25,549 nucleotides of DNA from JBMYQA01 sp049600855. GTDB lineage: Bacteria > Bacteroidota > Bacteroidia > Cytophagales > Flammeovirgaceae. The DNA lies in NCBI GenBank assembly GCA_049600855.1, contig JBMYQA010000060.1, positions 1-25,549 on the forward strand, read 5' to 3'. This document shows, in pieces, positions 1-7,241 of this stretch (the first letter of the stretch is position 1; each line of letters begins with the position of its first letter). The translations under genes and the position numbers were made by a program. The notes under the pieces were generated by a model. The model searched no databases, had not been told where the DNA came from, and was given only the letters and a program-made list of their open reading frames with translations.

Positions 1-155
1 GACCCAAAAAAATCCCAATAAGGATGAATGTAATACCCATAAATGGTATTAGAATATTGTTGAAAGTTATATTCAACCTGATAAAATGGAGAGCGTTCAT
101 CATCTACTGATCGATAAACCGTTTCCCAACGATGAAATGGCTCAATGGTATGCAT
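1..155 (-). CDS. Conserved hypothetical protein, 5' end only (partial)
   Basis: The reverse strand reads ATG at 155 followed by 51 uninterrupted codons to the window edge, so the gene continues to the left. The N-terminus begins MHTIEPFHRW and contains DERSPFY and IHPYWDFFG. This pattern of an aromatic-rich start, an acidic DERSPF block and a YYIHP-W block resembles, from memory, a conserved uncharacterised Bacteroidota family of about 150 residues; the family match was not checked. No signal peptide is visible, so the product is probably cytoplasmic. The upstream region to 375 is shared with the divergent NAD(P)-binding gene. A TATATTTG element reading into this gene lies at 230-223, with a TTCG at 254-251 twenty bases upstream. 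Function is unknown. Confidence 0.75.
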   Translation of the reverse strand, partial: MHTIEPFHRWETVYRSVDDERSPFYQVEYNFQQYSNTIYGYYIHPYWDFFG

Positions 156-213
156 AATGGTTTAATTTTTTGAGGATTGTCACGATATGTCAAGCACTTA
201 CGGTAAGCTTTCC

Positions 214-230
214 TATATTTGACAAATATA
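214..230. promoter_or_regulatory. 17-bp perfect palindrome of two opposed -7-like elements
   Basis: TATATTTG (214-221), a central A, and CAAATATA (223-230) form a perfect palindrome. Each arm matches the Bacteroidota -7 consensus TAnnTTTG, one facing each way, in the divergent region between the partial gene and the gene at 376. The minus-facing copy has a TTCG (251-254) at a 20-base spacing, which suits a -33 element. The plus-facing copy has no clear -33 element. It may be a promoter, a dimer binding site, or both. Confidence 0.45.
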
Positions 231-256
231 AACACTCTTATTATTTTGAACGAAAG

Positions 257-294
257 TTATAGATTTGTCTAAATGTGGCATTTAGTTTATAGAT
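257..294. promoter_or_regulatory. Inverted repeat framed by direct repeats (possible operator)
   Basis: TTATAGAT occurs at 257-264 and again at 287-294. Between the copies lies a perfect 7-bp inverted repeat, CTAAATG-tgg-CATTTAG (269-285). The direct repeats start 30 bases apart, close to three helical turns. The site lies 82 bases before the start at 376 and next to the palindrome at 214-230. This layout suits a regulator binding region, but no known binding motif was recognised. Confidence 0.35.
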
Positions 295-375
295 AACTCA
301 TTAAACAGGGAAAATATTAGTTTTGTTTCTTTCGTTGTATTAAGTGTACCTTAAGTCATAAAATAGAACTTTCAG

Positions 376-1281
376 ATGAGTAGTATGTTTGCAAATAGTG
401 AGATTAAAACCATCAGTATTTTGGGATGTGGCTGGTTAGGAATGAGTTTAGCTAAAGATTTGATTGCAGAGGGATATGAAGTGAAAGGCAGTACAACTCA
501 TCAAGAAAAACTTCCCAAGATTAAAGAAATAGGAGCTACGCCTTTTCTCATTAAATTATTGCCAGAACCCGAAGGAGATCGCCTCCCTGAATTTTTTGAT
601 TCAGATTTACTCATTATTTGTATCCCTCCCGGTACGCGTTCGGGCATGGCCGATAGTTACCACCCTACACAAATCAAATATTTACTCGATGATTTAGAAA
701 AAAGTACCATCAGTAAGGTCATTTATATTAGTGCTACCTCGGTATATCCTACCAATAATGGAGAAGCGAGAGAAACAGATCAACTCAACCCAGTAGAAGC
801 GGTGAATAAGTCCATTTTATTGGCCGAACATGTGTTGATTGATAATGATGTTTTTCAGTGTACAATTTTGCGCTGTGGTGGTTTAATGGGCTATGATCGT
901 ATTCCTGGTAAATATTTTGCAGGGGAAAAGAACTTGAAAACGGGAAGTATTCCTGTAAATTATGTGCATCGTGATGACGTGATTCGCGTGATCAAGGAGG
1001 TGTTTAAGCAAAATATATGGAATGAAGTTTATAATGTAGTGGCACCTCATCATCCTACTCGAAAAGAAATTTACCTGAAAAATGCAAAAACTTTTGGTTT
1101 CGAAGCCCCAACGTTTGACGATAGTGCACAACCTGCTTACAAAACGGTAAGCTCCTATAAGTTATTAGTGGATTTCCAATTTCTATTCAAATATCCTAAT
1201 CCATTAGAGTTTGCATACAATAAGGAAATCCAGAAAACAACAAACCCAGATGATCCCCACGAACAACCAGATATGTATTAG
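376..1281 (+). CDS. NAD(P)-binding SDR-family oxidoreductase/epimerase (YeeZ-like)
   Basis: A 301-residue cytoplasmic protein with an N-terminal Rossmann fold. The dinucleotide loop GCGWLG lies at residues 18-23, inside ILGCGWLG, and a VKGSTT strand follows at 36-41, as in atypical SDR proteins of the YeeZ type. Further family marks are YISATSVYP (about 116-124), ILRCGGLMGYDR, and a PGKYFAGEK segment in the substrate half. The classical SDR catalytic YxxxK is not evident, so this is an extended or atypical member and the substrate cannot be named. The gene starts with ATG at 376; a second in-frame ATG at 385 is possible. It is divergent from the partial gene on the left and convergent with the gene at 1344, with a hairpin between. 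Family assignment is firm and the reaction is unknown. Confidence 0.85.
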   Translation: MSSMFANSEIKTISILGCGWLGMSLAKDLIAEGYEVKGSTTHQEKLPKIKEIGATPFLIKLLPEPEGDRLPEFFDSDLLIICIPPGTRSGMADSYHPTQIKYLLDDLEKSTISKVIYISATSVYPTNNGEARETDQLNPVEAVNKSILLAEHVLIDNDVFQCTILRCGGLMGYDRIPGKYFAGEKNLKTGSIPVNYVHRDDVIRVIKEVFKQNIWNEVYNVVAPHHPTRKEIYLKNAKTFGFEAPTFDDSAQPAYKTVSSYKLLVDFQFLFKYPNPLEFAYNKEIQKTTNPDDPHEQPDMY

Positions 1282-1299
1282 GCCAAGTGAAAGGAGAAA

Positions 1300-1341
1300 A
1301 GTATTTGCTTGTTGAAAACTAAAACACAACAAGCGAGTACT
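1300..1341. terminator. 15-bp hairpin between convergent genes
   Basis: AGTATTTGCTTGTTG (1300-1314) pairs along its whole length with CAACAAGCGAGTACT (1327-1341), using two G-U pairs, around a 12-base A-rich loop. It sits between the stop at 1281 and the convergent stop at 1344, so it probably ends transcription from both sides. No long T tract follows on the plus strand. Confidence 0.6.
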
Positions 1342-1343
1342 GC

Positions 1344-2006
1344 TTAAATGGCATTGGGGTTTTCATGTATGGATAATGAAATATGCAGATGATCGCCAGT
1401 GCCTACGTGCCTTAAAGTATGAAATCCCATGGCATTAAAATACAATTTAAGCAAGGTGTTACGGAATTCTGATCGGTCATTCGTGCGTAAGTCTATGGCA
1501 TGTACATAACCATCTTTTTGAGGATAATGCAACGAATTATTTAGGGTCTTTAAGCCCATTAGTTTATAATCTTCTTTGGTTCGCGACATGTCGGTAATCA
1601 ACATGCTCTGGTCCAATAATAAAATGGTGCCTACACTAACACGAACAATGGGATGTAAAGAGGTAAATTCTTTGTGTACAGCGTCTGTTTTTGCATTGGC
1701 ATTCGAAAGGTAAAACAATGTATAACCTAAATAAAATAGCATAATAAATGAGGCAAAGCCTGCCTTTGCTTTCATACTTTTTTTACTCAGTTTCGCTTTA
1801 CCAAATAATTGTCCATACAACACCGTAAAGTATATGAGTAATACCACAAATGTGATGAGTCCACCTAATATGAGTGAAAAATAGGGACCAAACTGATAAT
1901 GCTCGTGAAAGAACACGGAGCCTCTGATGAGTACAATAAAAGGTAATACAATAAGTAAGGTGAGTTTGATGACAAAACCTATAACTTGACCAATGAATTT
2001 AGACAT
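1344..2006 (-). CDS. Membrane protein with an M15-peptidase-like metal-site pattern
   Basis: Reading from ATG at 2006 gives 220 residues; the longest frame would need a TTG at 2033. Three hydrophobic segments, at about 8-28, 42-64 and 83-101, are followed by an extracytoplasmic or soluble domain of about 120 residues. That domain contains LHYPQKDGYVHAIDL (159-173) and GTGDHLHISL (202-211). The spaced H160, H169, D172 and the HLH at 206-208 recall the zinc ligands of D-Ala-D-Ala metallopeptidases (M15/LAS fold: an early His with GxAxD, then a late HxH). The overall sequence was not recognised. A role in peptidoglycan trimming is therefore a hypothesis from the motif alone; the protein could also be a non-catalytic relative. 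It is convergent with the gene at 376. Confidence 0.7.
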   Translation of the reverse strand: MSKFIGQVIGFVIKLTLLIVLPFIVLIRGSVFFHEHYQFGPYFSLILGGLITFVVLLIYFTVLYGQLFGKAKLSKKSMKAKAGFASFIMLFYLGYTLFYLSNANAKTDAVHKEFTSLHPIVRVSVGTILLLDQSMLITDMSRTKEDYKLMGLKTLNNSLHYPQKDGYVHAIDLRTNDRSEFRNTLLKLYFNAMGFHTLRHVGTGDHLHISLSIHENPNAI

Positions 2007-2382
2007 CTTTGTGATATTAAGTGAATTTGACAATTGAGGTTCTATATAAATATACGAAATGATTCATATATGGCTCAGCGACTCATTGGGTTTGCCGATC
2101 GTTTTTTTGCTAAAAGCAGCCATATTTTTACTGAAATGGTATCTTTATAGTATGATTTGTTCAACAGATTGAGATATATCCGAAAAAAAATCGCATAAAA
2201 TCAGATCAAATGGAAAATCATGCACTTTTCATAAATTATTGAATATTTTTACCTTGAATCCTGTTACCATTGTAATAACACAATTTTGTATATTTTTTAT
2301 ACTAAACCACTACAAAAACTAGTTTTAAAAATGTTAAGCGTATGTAGAGGCTCGGTATGGCATTATCACTGATTAACAAAAC
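2007..2382. other. Divergent intergenic region, 376 bases
   Basis: This AT-rich stretch lies between the divergent membrane-protein and OMP genes, so it should hold both promoters, but no complete -33/-7 pair was found. Visible items are a small hairpin GTATA-ttttt-TATAC (2288-2302), the 12-bp palindrome AAAACTAGTTTT (2315-2326), and a minus-facing TATATTTA near 2046-2053. A 26-codon frame at 2070-2150 has nothing to support it as a gene. Confidence 0.5.
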
Positions 2383-4869
2383 ATGGGTTTTAATTTCCAC
2401 ATAATCATTTCTAGACTTTTAATTCTCTTCTTTTTCCTTTGCTTTTCGCACGAATCGCAAAGTCAATTACGCCGATCAGACAAGTACAGCTCATTGGGAT
2501 TTCATGTATCTGGTTTTACTTATTTTGGTGATTTATCACCGAGTAGTAATGCACTAGATCAACATTTAAAAACCTCCCGATTAGGATTAGGGCTTGAGTT
2601 AGGTAAGCGGATAAATGGTCGGTTAAGCTTAATCGGTAATTTTTCTTGGGGAAGGCTTTATGGTGATGACAATGCAGTTTCTGATGAAAACGCAGATCCC
2701 TTGGACAATCATTATGTTCGGAACTTTCATTTCAGAAGTGATGTGTTTGAGTTTGCCATGACGGGGCGCATTGATATTCTACCAGAATTAGGACACTTTT
2801 CGAATCGTAGATTTATTCGTCCATACATTTTTGCAGGACTCGCCTTATTCTATCATAATCCCCAAGCAAAAACATCAACTCAATTTGGAGACACTTGGAT
2901 ACCACTGAAACCTTTAGGTACTGAAGGGCAAAACTTTGGCTTAGGAAATACCTATTCTAGAGTTCAACTTGCCATTCCATATGGTTTAGGCGTAAATATT
3001 AAACTCACAGAGCGTCTTGATTTAGGGTTCCAAATCGGCTATCGTAGAACGTTCACAGATCATTTAGATGATGTAAGTGGCGATTACGTTGACTTAGGGC
3101 TATTTGGAGAAAATGCATTAGCCAGAAAGTTGTCAGATAGAAGTTTGGAGACTGCTGCTGTAGTTACTGGAAACGCTAGAGATGTGAGTCAATTTAGTAT
3201 TGGGCAGTATATTGGAATGGATGGCAATACGTATCGTACGGCAGGAGGGTTTCAACCTGGACTTTCTGCGCAGCGAGGAAATCCTGACACTAAAGATGGG
3301 TATATTACTACTGGCGTGCATTTGCGTTTTATTCTTTCAAATACACAAAAAGCAGATGAACTTTCACGCGTTCATCAAATCCATCATAAGCCAGATGTAA
3401 ATCACGATCGTGTCATTCCCGATGACTTCTTAAAGCATCGAGAACGTTATGAAGTAAAAGCATTAAATGTAAATACTCCCTACTCTGAAGTGCCGTCTTC
3501 TTTTTATAAGGAAGGGATTTTGTTTGATTCTGACAAACCGGATAATCAAAATTTGGTAACTCGAGGAACGGGAGGGTTTTATAACATTTACTATTCACCC
3601 TTTGCAGATTTACTCAAAGATGAAATTACAGCTCCTGTCATTTTTCCAGAAAGGTCACTTCGGAAGTATAATTTCATTCAAGCAGTACACATCCAAAATT
3701 CGGATAAGGTACTGCTTGCGATGTTTGAAGACTTAGGGCGCTCAAAAAGCAAACCACATCAAGGGCTCTACACCGCAGAAGTTACAGGCGAAAACCTGTG
3801 GACTAATGTAGAAGAGATGCCTTTTGATAGTGAGTATTATTCAGTCACTCAACCTACCATTAGCCGAGATGGGCAAACCATTTACTTGGTTTCGGACATG
3901 CCGGGTGGACAAGGGGGAACGGATATTTATGTGAGTTATTTGCATAAAGGGCAATGGACGATTCCTAAAAACTTGGGCCCTGCCATTAATACACGAGGCG
4001 ATGAGGCTTATCCATTTATTCATGATGATGGTACACTTTACTTTGCTTCTGATGGGCATGATGGATTAGGAGGTTTTGATATTTTTGAAGCGATTGAATT
4101 GGAAGGAGAATTTATTGAAGTGATTAATTTAGGCGCTCCCATCAATTCCAAATACAATGATTTTGCACTTATTTTAGATGATTTGAAGCGTGTGGGCTAT
4201 TTTTCATCGAATCGTCAAGGGGGTAGGGGAAGTAATGATATTTACATGCTTGGTGTGAAAAGTCTAAGCTCTACCCGATTGCTCACTGCTGACGCAGAGA
4301 TGATTGAAACGAAAATGGTGAAAATCAATGGGGTTGTGCGAGATAGTATTGGAGGGTTTCCCATAGCAGGCGCATTTGTAAAATTGAATAATTTAATCAA
4401 CAATGAACTGAGTGTCGTGCGTTCTGATGAATCGGGGAAGTTTAGTTTCGAAGTGAGTAATGATGGCGAGTATGAAATTGGGAGCAGTGCATTGAGCTAT
4501 CGTTCGATGAAAATGCGTAGGTTGCAAGCTATTGGCAAAAACTATAATCTTGATAAACTCGATGTAAGCATTTTGATGAAGCCTGTTGGGTATAGATTAT
4601 ATATTAAGGGGAAAGTAATGATAGAAGGCGTAGATGCCCCTTTAGCACAAGCGGTGATTAGGTTGATTGATGTAGATACTGAATCAGAGAAAACGATTAC
4701 GACAAATGTGAATGGAGAATATCGCTTTAGACTCAAGCGAGATAAGAATTATAGACTAGTGGTTGAAGAAACTGGATATGAGCGCAAAGAGTATGAGTTT
4801 AATACCTTCAATCGCATTTCTTCCGAAACTATGCTCATTAATTTTGCCCTCCCCCCTAAATCGAAATAA
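2383..4869 (+). CDS. Outer-membrane beta-barrel/PD40/CRD protein lacking an OmpA domain
   Basis: An 828-residue protein starting at ATG 2383. Residues 1-28 are a Sec signal peptide (hydrophobic RLLILFFFLCF, then SQSQ). Residues 37-320 look like a Bacteroidota outer-membrane barrel of the DUF6089 type, with FTYFGDLSP, a LGLGLELGKRINGRLS strand, RNFHFRSD, and an IRPYIFAGLALF strand. Residues 487-622 hold three WD40-like PD40 blades with the marks PTISRDGQTIYLVSD, PFIHDDGTLYFASDG and YFSSNRQGG, each followed by a D-I-(Y/F) strand. Residues 647-735 and 740-825 are two carboxypeptidase-regulatory-like domains (INGVVRDS; YIKGKVMIEG). PorE-type proteins pair PD40 and CRD with an N-terminal TPR and a C-terminal OmpA domain. 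Here a barrel stands at the front and the chain ends after the second CRD. The likely site is the outer membrane with a periplasmic or surface part; the role is unknown. Confidence 0.8.
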   Translation: MGFNFHIIISRLLILFFFLCFSHESQSQLRRSDKYSSLGFHVSGFTYFGDLSPSSNALDQHLKTSRLGLGLELGKRINGRLSLIGNFSWGRLYGDDNAVSDENADPLDNHYVRNFHFRSDVFEFAMTGRIDILPELGHFSNRRFIRPYIFAGLALFYHNPQAKTSTQFGDTWIPLKPLGTEGQNFGLGNTYSRVQLAIPYGLGVNIKLTERLDLGFQIGYRRTFTDHLDDVSGDYVDLGLFGENALARKLSDRSLETAAVVTGNARDVSQFSIGQYIGMDGNTYRTAGGFQPGLSAQRGNPDTKDGYITTGVHLRFILSNTQKADELSRVHQIHHKPDVNHDRVIPDDFLKHRERYEVKALNVNTPYSEVPSSFYKEGILFDSDKPDNQNLVTRGTGGFYNIYYSPFADLLKDEITAPVIFPERSLRKYNFIQAVHIQNSDKVLLAMFEDLGRSKSKPHQGLYTAEVTGENLWTNVEEMPFDSEYYSVTQPTISRDGQTIYLVSDMPGGQGGTDIYVSYLHKGQWTIPKNLGPAINTRGDEAYPFIHDDGTLYFASDGHDGLGGFDIFEAIELEGEFIEVINLGAPINSKYNDFALILDDLKRVGYFSSNRQGGRGSNDIYMLGVKSLSSTRLLTADAEMIETKMVKINGVVRDSIGGFPIAGAFVKLNNLINNELSVVRSDESGKFSFEVSNDGEYEIGSSALSYRSMKMRRLQAIGKNYNLDKLDVSILMKPVGYRLYIKGKVMIEGVDAPLAQAVIRLIDVDTESEKTITTNVNGEYRFRLKRDKNYRLVVEETGYERKEYEFNTFNRISSETMLINFALPPKSK

Positions 4870-4953
4870 TCACCACTAGTTTCGAGATACTGTAGCCGTG
4901 TTGGTTATAATGCTCCGTTATGTCTCCTACATAAATCGCAGTTTCAGGCAGTT

Positions 4954-5074
4954 GATGAAACACCTAACAATTCTCACTTTCATTTCGACTCCAGCTTTCG
5001 TCGGCATGACAAAAAAGGACTTTTTTGCAGAATAGCAAGCCTTTTTTACAAAGTGGGAATTAGTGTGAAACATC
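4954..5074. repeat. Imperfect palindromic intergenic element with nested hairpins
   Basis: The 339-base gap 4870-5208 holds one large folded unit. The outer stem pairs AATTCTCACTTT (4969-4980) with AAAGTGGGAATT (5050-5061), 12 bp with one G-U, extended by CAC/GTG and GATG/CATC with bulges out to 4954 and 5074. Inside are a small stem (TCAT..ATGA and CGAC..GTCG, about 4980-5009) and the AAAAAAGG..CCTTTTTT hairpin at 5011-5047. The inner wording TTCGACTCC..TCGGCATGACA resembles interspersed 'TTCGACT..ATGACA' repeats known in Bacteroidota intergenic DNA. Copy number in this genome is unknown. A short inverted repeat GTTTGT-aga-ACAAAC follows at 5088-5102. Confidence 0.5.
5011..5047 (+). terminator. 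Probable terminator of the OMP gene
   Basis: AAAAAAGG (5011-5018) pairs with CCTTTTTT (5040-5047); TTGC/GCAA adds an inner stem. The right arm ends in a run of six T on the plus strand, fitting rho-independent termination of the gene ending at 4869. It is nested inside the palindromic element. Confidence 0.5.
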
Positions 5075-5123
5075 CGAATGCACTCCAGTTTGTAGAACAA
5101 ACATCAAACGAGCCTATGTAAAA

Positions 5124-5160
5124 GAAAAAGCCTTCAATACTAAAAATTGAAGGCTTTTTC
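5124..5160. terminator. Strong bidirectional terminator
   Basis: GAAAAAGCCTTCAAT (5124-5138) and ATTGAAGGCTTTTTC (5146-5160) form a perfect 15-bp stem with a 7-base loop. A run of five T ends the stem in either direction. It serves the minus-strand lipoprotein gene ending at 5209 and backs up termination from the plus-strand gene ending at 4869. Confidence 0.85.
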
Positions 5161-5208
5161 TGACTTATTCTTTTCAGAATCGATATAATAAATATCCTTT
5201 AGTTCGAT

Positions 5209-5652
5209 TTACTGCAATTGGAACGTGTACTGATACAACGTTTCGTCTTTGTCTGAGTGCTGCGCTAAGTTAGCTCTGAAAGAAACTACCCAATTTGCAC
5301 CTGCTCCAGCAGTAAGTGGAGAAGAAGAAATGTCTGCAACATTGCTTTCTGTACCTGTAGTAAATGTAATGGAAGAAGTACCAGACAAGGTATAACTACC
5401 TGTATTAGAACCATTAAATGCTACTACATTGCTAATGTTACTTAGCGTAAACGTTCCGTTACCATCAGCATCAGTAACAGATAAAACAGCCGTCATAGTA
5501 GGGTTTGTAATAGCTGCACCATCAGCAGTCGCAGAAATAAGCGTCCAAGTTCCGCTTAGCGTAGGGTCAGCTGCTGTGTTGTCATCGCATCCCCAAATGG
5601 TAGCAAGGCTAAGAAACGCTGCTATAACAAAAGTAAATTTCAAAAATTTCAT
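5209..5652 (-). CDS. Small lipocalin-like lipoprotein
   Basis: Reading from ATG at 5652 gives 147 residues; the longer frame back to 5688 needs a GTG and would place 12 extra residues before a clear signal peptide. The start MKFLKFTFVIAAFLSL leads to IWGC at residues 18-21, a lipobox-like site with an unusual Trp at -2; acidic DD after the Cys may favour inner-membrane retention if local sorting rules follow E. coli. The mature part opens with LSGTWTLISATADG, the usual first strand of small Bacteroidota lipocalin-like proteins. It continues with Thr/Ser-rich strands (GTFTLSNIS; GSYTLSGTSSITFTTG) and ends YQYTFQLQ. It is probably an envelope lipoprotein with a beta-barrel fold and unknown ligand. 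A terminator follows directly and a promoter-like pair lies upstream, so it is likely transcribed alone. Confidence 0.8.
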   Translation of the reverse strand: MKFLKFTFVIAAFLSLATIWGCDDNTAADPTLSGTWTLISATADGAAITNPTMTAVLSVTDADGNGTFTLSNISNVVAFNGSNTGSYTLSGTSSITFTTGTESNVADISSSPLTAGAGANWVVSFRANLAQHSDKDETLYQYTFQLQ

Positions 5653-5676
5653 AGTAGAATTAAGTTTGTGTTGGAT

Positions 5677-5711
5677 TGAATATATCACGAAATGGCAAAT
5701 GCCATCCCAAA
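5677..5711 (-). promoter_or_regulatory. Possible promoter of the lipocalin-like lipoprotein
   Basis: On the minus strand TTTG (5711-5708) is followed after 23 bases by TATATTCA (5684-5677), a partial match to TAnnTTTG. The spacer contains a 14-bp inverted repeat, ATGGCA-aa-TGCCAT (5692-5705), which could be an operator. The spacing is at the long end for this promoter class. Confidence 0.35.
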
Positions 5712-5773
5712 AATAATATTTAATTTTATTTAAGCTAAATTCTTCGCGTTAAAGTATGTTCAGATACACACGA

Positions 5774-6388
5774 TTATTTATACTCATCAAGATGAATGAC
5801 TTCATCACAAAACACATATTCACTTTGTTGATTGGATGAAATGATTACTAAACGATCATTTGTTGTTTTCATCACAGTATCTAAATACCAATCAGAAGTA
5901 TATTGATCTAAATTACTTGTTGGTTCGTCTAAAAACACTACTTCAGCTTTAGAGAAGAGGGCTAAACCAAGTTGTAACCGTTGTTTCATTCCAGATGAAA
6001 AGTTGCGTATTTGTTTATTTTTCGCTGATGAAAATCGCAATTCTTCAATCAACAGGTTTGTAGAAATGTTAAGTGGCTTAAAGTTAGTATAAAAAGTCAA
6101 AAACTCATGTAAAGAGAACTCCTCAATTAATTCCATGTAAGGAGCCATAAATGTAAGATAGTTGAAAACCTTGTCAGGAAGAACAATTTCCCCATTTTTA
6201 TTCGTGTAATTGACTTTTCCTGTAGAACTTGGAATGGCAGCGGCCAAAATCTTTAATAAAGTAGACTTACCACTTCCATTTTTACCAGTAATCGCATACT
6301 TTTTATTCGAAGTAAATTTGTAATCAAACCCTTTAAAAATCCATTCCCTTCCAAATTTTTTTCCAATTCCTTCTGTTTGTATGATCAC
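5774..6388 (-). CDS. ABC transporter ATP-binding protein, stand-alone
   Basis: A 204-residue ABC ATPase. Walker A is GKNGSGKST (35-43), the signature is SSGMKQRLQL (131-140) and Walker B is VVFLDEP (150-156) with a following D-loop SNLD. Two switch positions are unusual: the Q-loop region reads FMAPYMELIEE (80-90) with no Gln, and the H-loop position reads SSNQQ (184-188) where His is expected. From memory, similar APY-ELIEE and SNQ forms occur in this Bacteroidota subfamily, so they are probably a family trait and not damage. The start must be GTG at 6388, since no in-frame ATG lies nearby. It follows lpxA by 34 bases and closes the lipid A operon, but no permease is in the window. The substrate is unknown; an envelope role is suggested only by position. 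Confidence 0.85.
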   Translation of the reverse strand: MIIQTEGIGKKFGREWIFKGFDYKFTSNKKYAITGKNGSGKSTLLKILAAAIPSSTGKVNYTNKNGEIVLPDKVFNYLTFMAPYMELIEEFSLHEFLTFYTNFKPLNISTNLLIEELRFSSAKNKQIRNFSSGMKQRLQLGLALFSKAEVVFLDEPTSNLDQYTSDWYLDTVMKTTNDRLVIISSNQQSEYVFCDEVIHLDEYK

Positions 6389-6422
6389 AGTTATGACAGT
6401 TGAAAAGTAACATAAAACAAAT

Positions 6423-7226
6423 TTATTCTTGATTTCCGTTACCTACACTTCCACTATACCCTTTAATAATTCCTCGTTGAGAGTTTTCTAAGAAATCTAA
6501 AATAGTTTCCTTTTCTTGAGAAGGCTTCATTGATTGGCTAATTACAGAAATCGCTTTACTGTTATTATAACCCTTCAAGTAAATATTTCGATAAATCTCC
6601 TTAAGGTTGTCAATGGAGTCGTTTGTGAAATCCCTACGCTTGAGTCCTACCGTATTGATACCGCAATAGCTCAGTGGGCTTCTTGCGGCTTTAATAAAAG
6701 GTGGGACATCTTTACGGACTAGAGAACCTCCTGAAATGATGGAATGTTCCCCAACCCGCACAAATTGATGAATGGCTGAAGTTCCTCCTATAATTGCATA
6801 ATCATGAATTTCTACATGGCCAGCAACTTGTACAGAATTTGCTAAAATACAGTTGTTTCCAATGTTACAGTCATGTGCAACATGAACATAGGCCATTAAC
6901 AAGCAATTTGAACCAACAACAGTTTTATATTTATCAGTTGTTCCCTTGCTAATGGTTACACATTCGCGAATCACGGTATTATCCCCAATAATTGTTAAGG
7001 TTTTCTCTCCATCATATTTCAGATCTTGAGGGATTCCAGAAACAACAGCACCAGGAAAAATTTTACAATTTTTCCCAATGCGGGCTCCATCCATGATCGT
7101 TACATTGGGGCCAATCCATGTGCCTTCCCCAATTTCCACATCATCGTAAATTGTTGTAAAAGCCTCAACTGTTACGTTCTTCCCCAATTTAGCATTGGGA
7201 TATATATTGGTAAGCTGATGAATCAT
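6423..7226 (-). CDS. lpxA: UDP-N-acetylglucosamine O-acyltransferase
   Basis: LpxA moves a 3-hydroxyacyl chain from acyl-ACP to the 3-OH of UDP-GlcNAc, the first step of lipid A synthesis, in the cytoplasm. The 267-residue protein has left-handed beta-helix hexapeptide repeats from about residue 10 to 190 and the motif MAYVHVAHDC (111-120). H118 matches the catalytic His125 of the E. coli enzyme. HQFVRVGEHSIISGG (153-167) aligns with the E. coli chain-length region, and the residue equivalent to Gly173 is Gly here (G166), which fits a long acyl chain. The DVPPF block and an alpha-helical C-terminus follow. ATG at 7226. It lies 88 bases after lpxC-fabZ in the same direction, with two hairpins in the gap. 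Confidence 0.97.
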   Translation of the reverse strand: MIHQLTNIYPNAKLGKNVTVEAFTTIYDDVEIGEGTWIGPNVTIMDGARIGKNCKIFPGAVVSGIPQDLKYDGEKTLTIIGDNTVIRECVTISKGTTDKYKTVVGSNCLLMAYVHVAHDCNIGNNCILANSVQVAGHVEIHDYAIIGGTSAIHQFVRVGEHSIISGGSLVRKDVPPFIKAARSPLSYCGINTVGLKRRDFTNDSIDNLKEIYRNIYLKGYNNSKAISVISQSMKPSQEKETILDFLENSQRGIIKGYSGSVGNGNQE

Positions 7227-7241
7227 TGTCGATCATTCATC

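Noticed and set aside
2070..2150. A 26-codon reading frame with ATG in the 2007-2382 gap
   Set aside because: It is very short, has no recognisable product, no promoter element and no neighbour logic; chance frames of this size are common in AT-rich DNA.
4269..4279. CTCTACCCGAT inside the OMP gene matches the first 11 bases of the 197-bp element's terminal repeat
   Set aside because: It lies in a conserved coding stretch, has no partner repeat nearby and no target duplication, so it is a chance match.
5429..5716. A 95-codon plus-strand frame opposite the lipocalin-like lipoprotein
   Set aside because: It is a shadow of the minus-strand gene, which has a signal peptide, lipobox and terminator; the plus-strand product is low in complexity and unrecognised.
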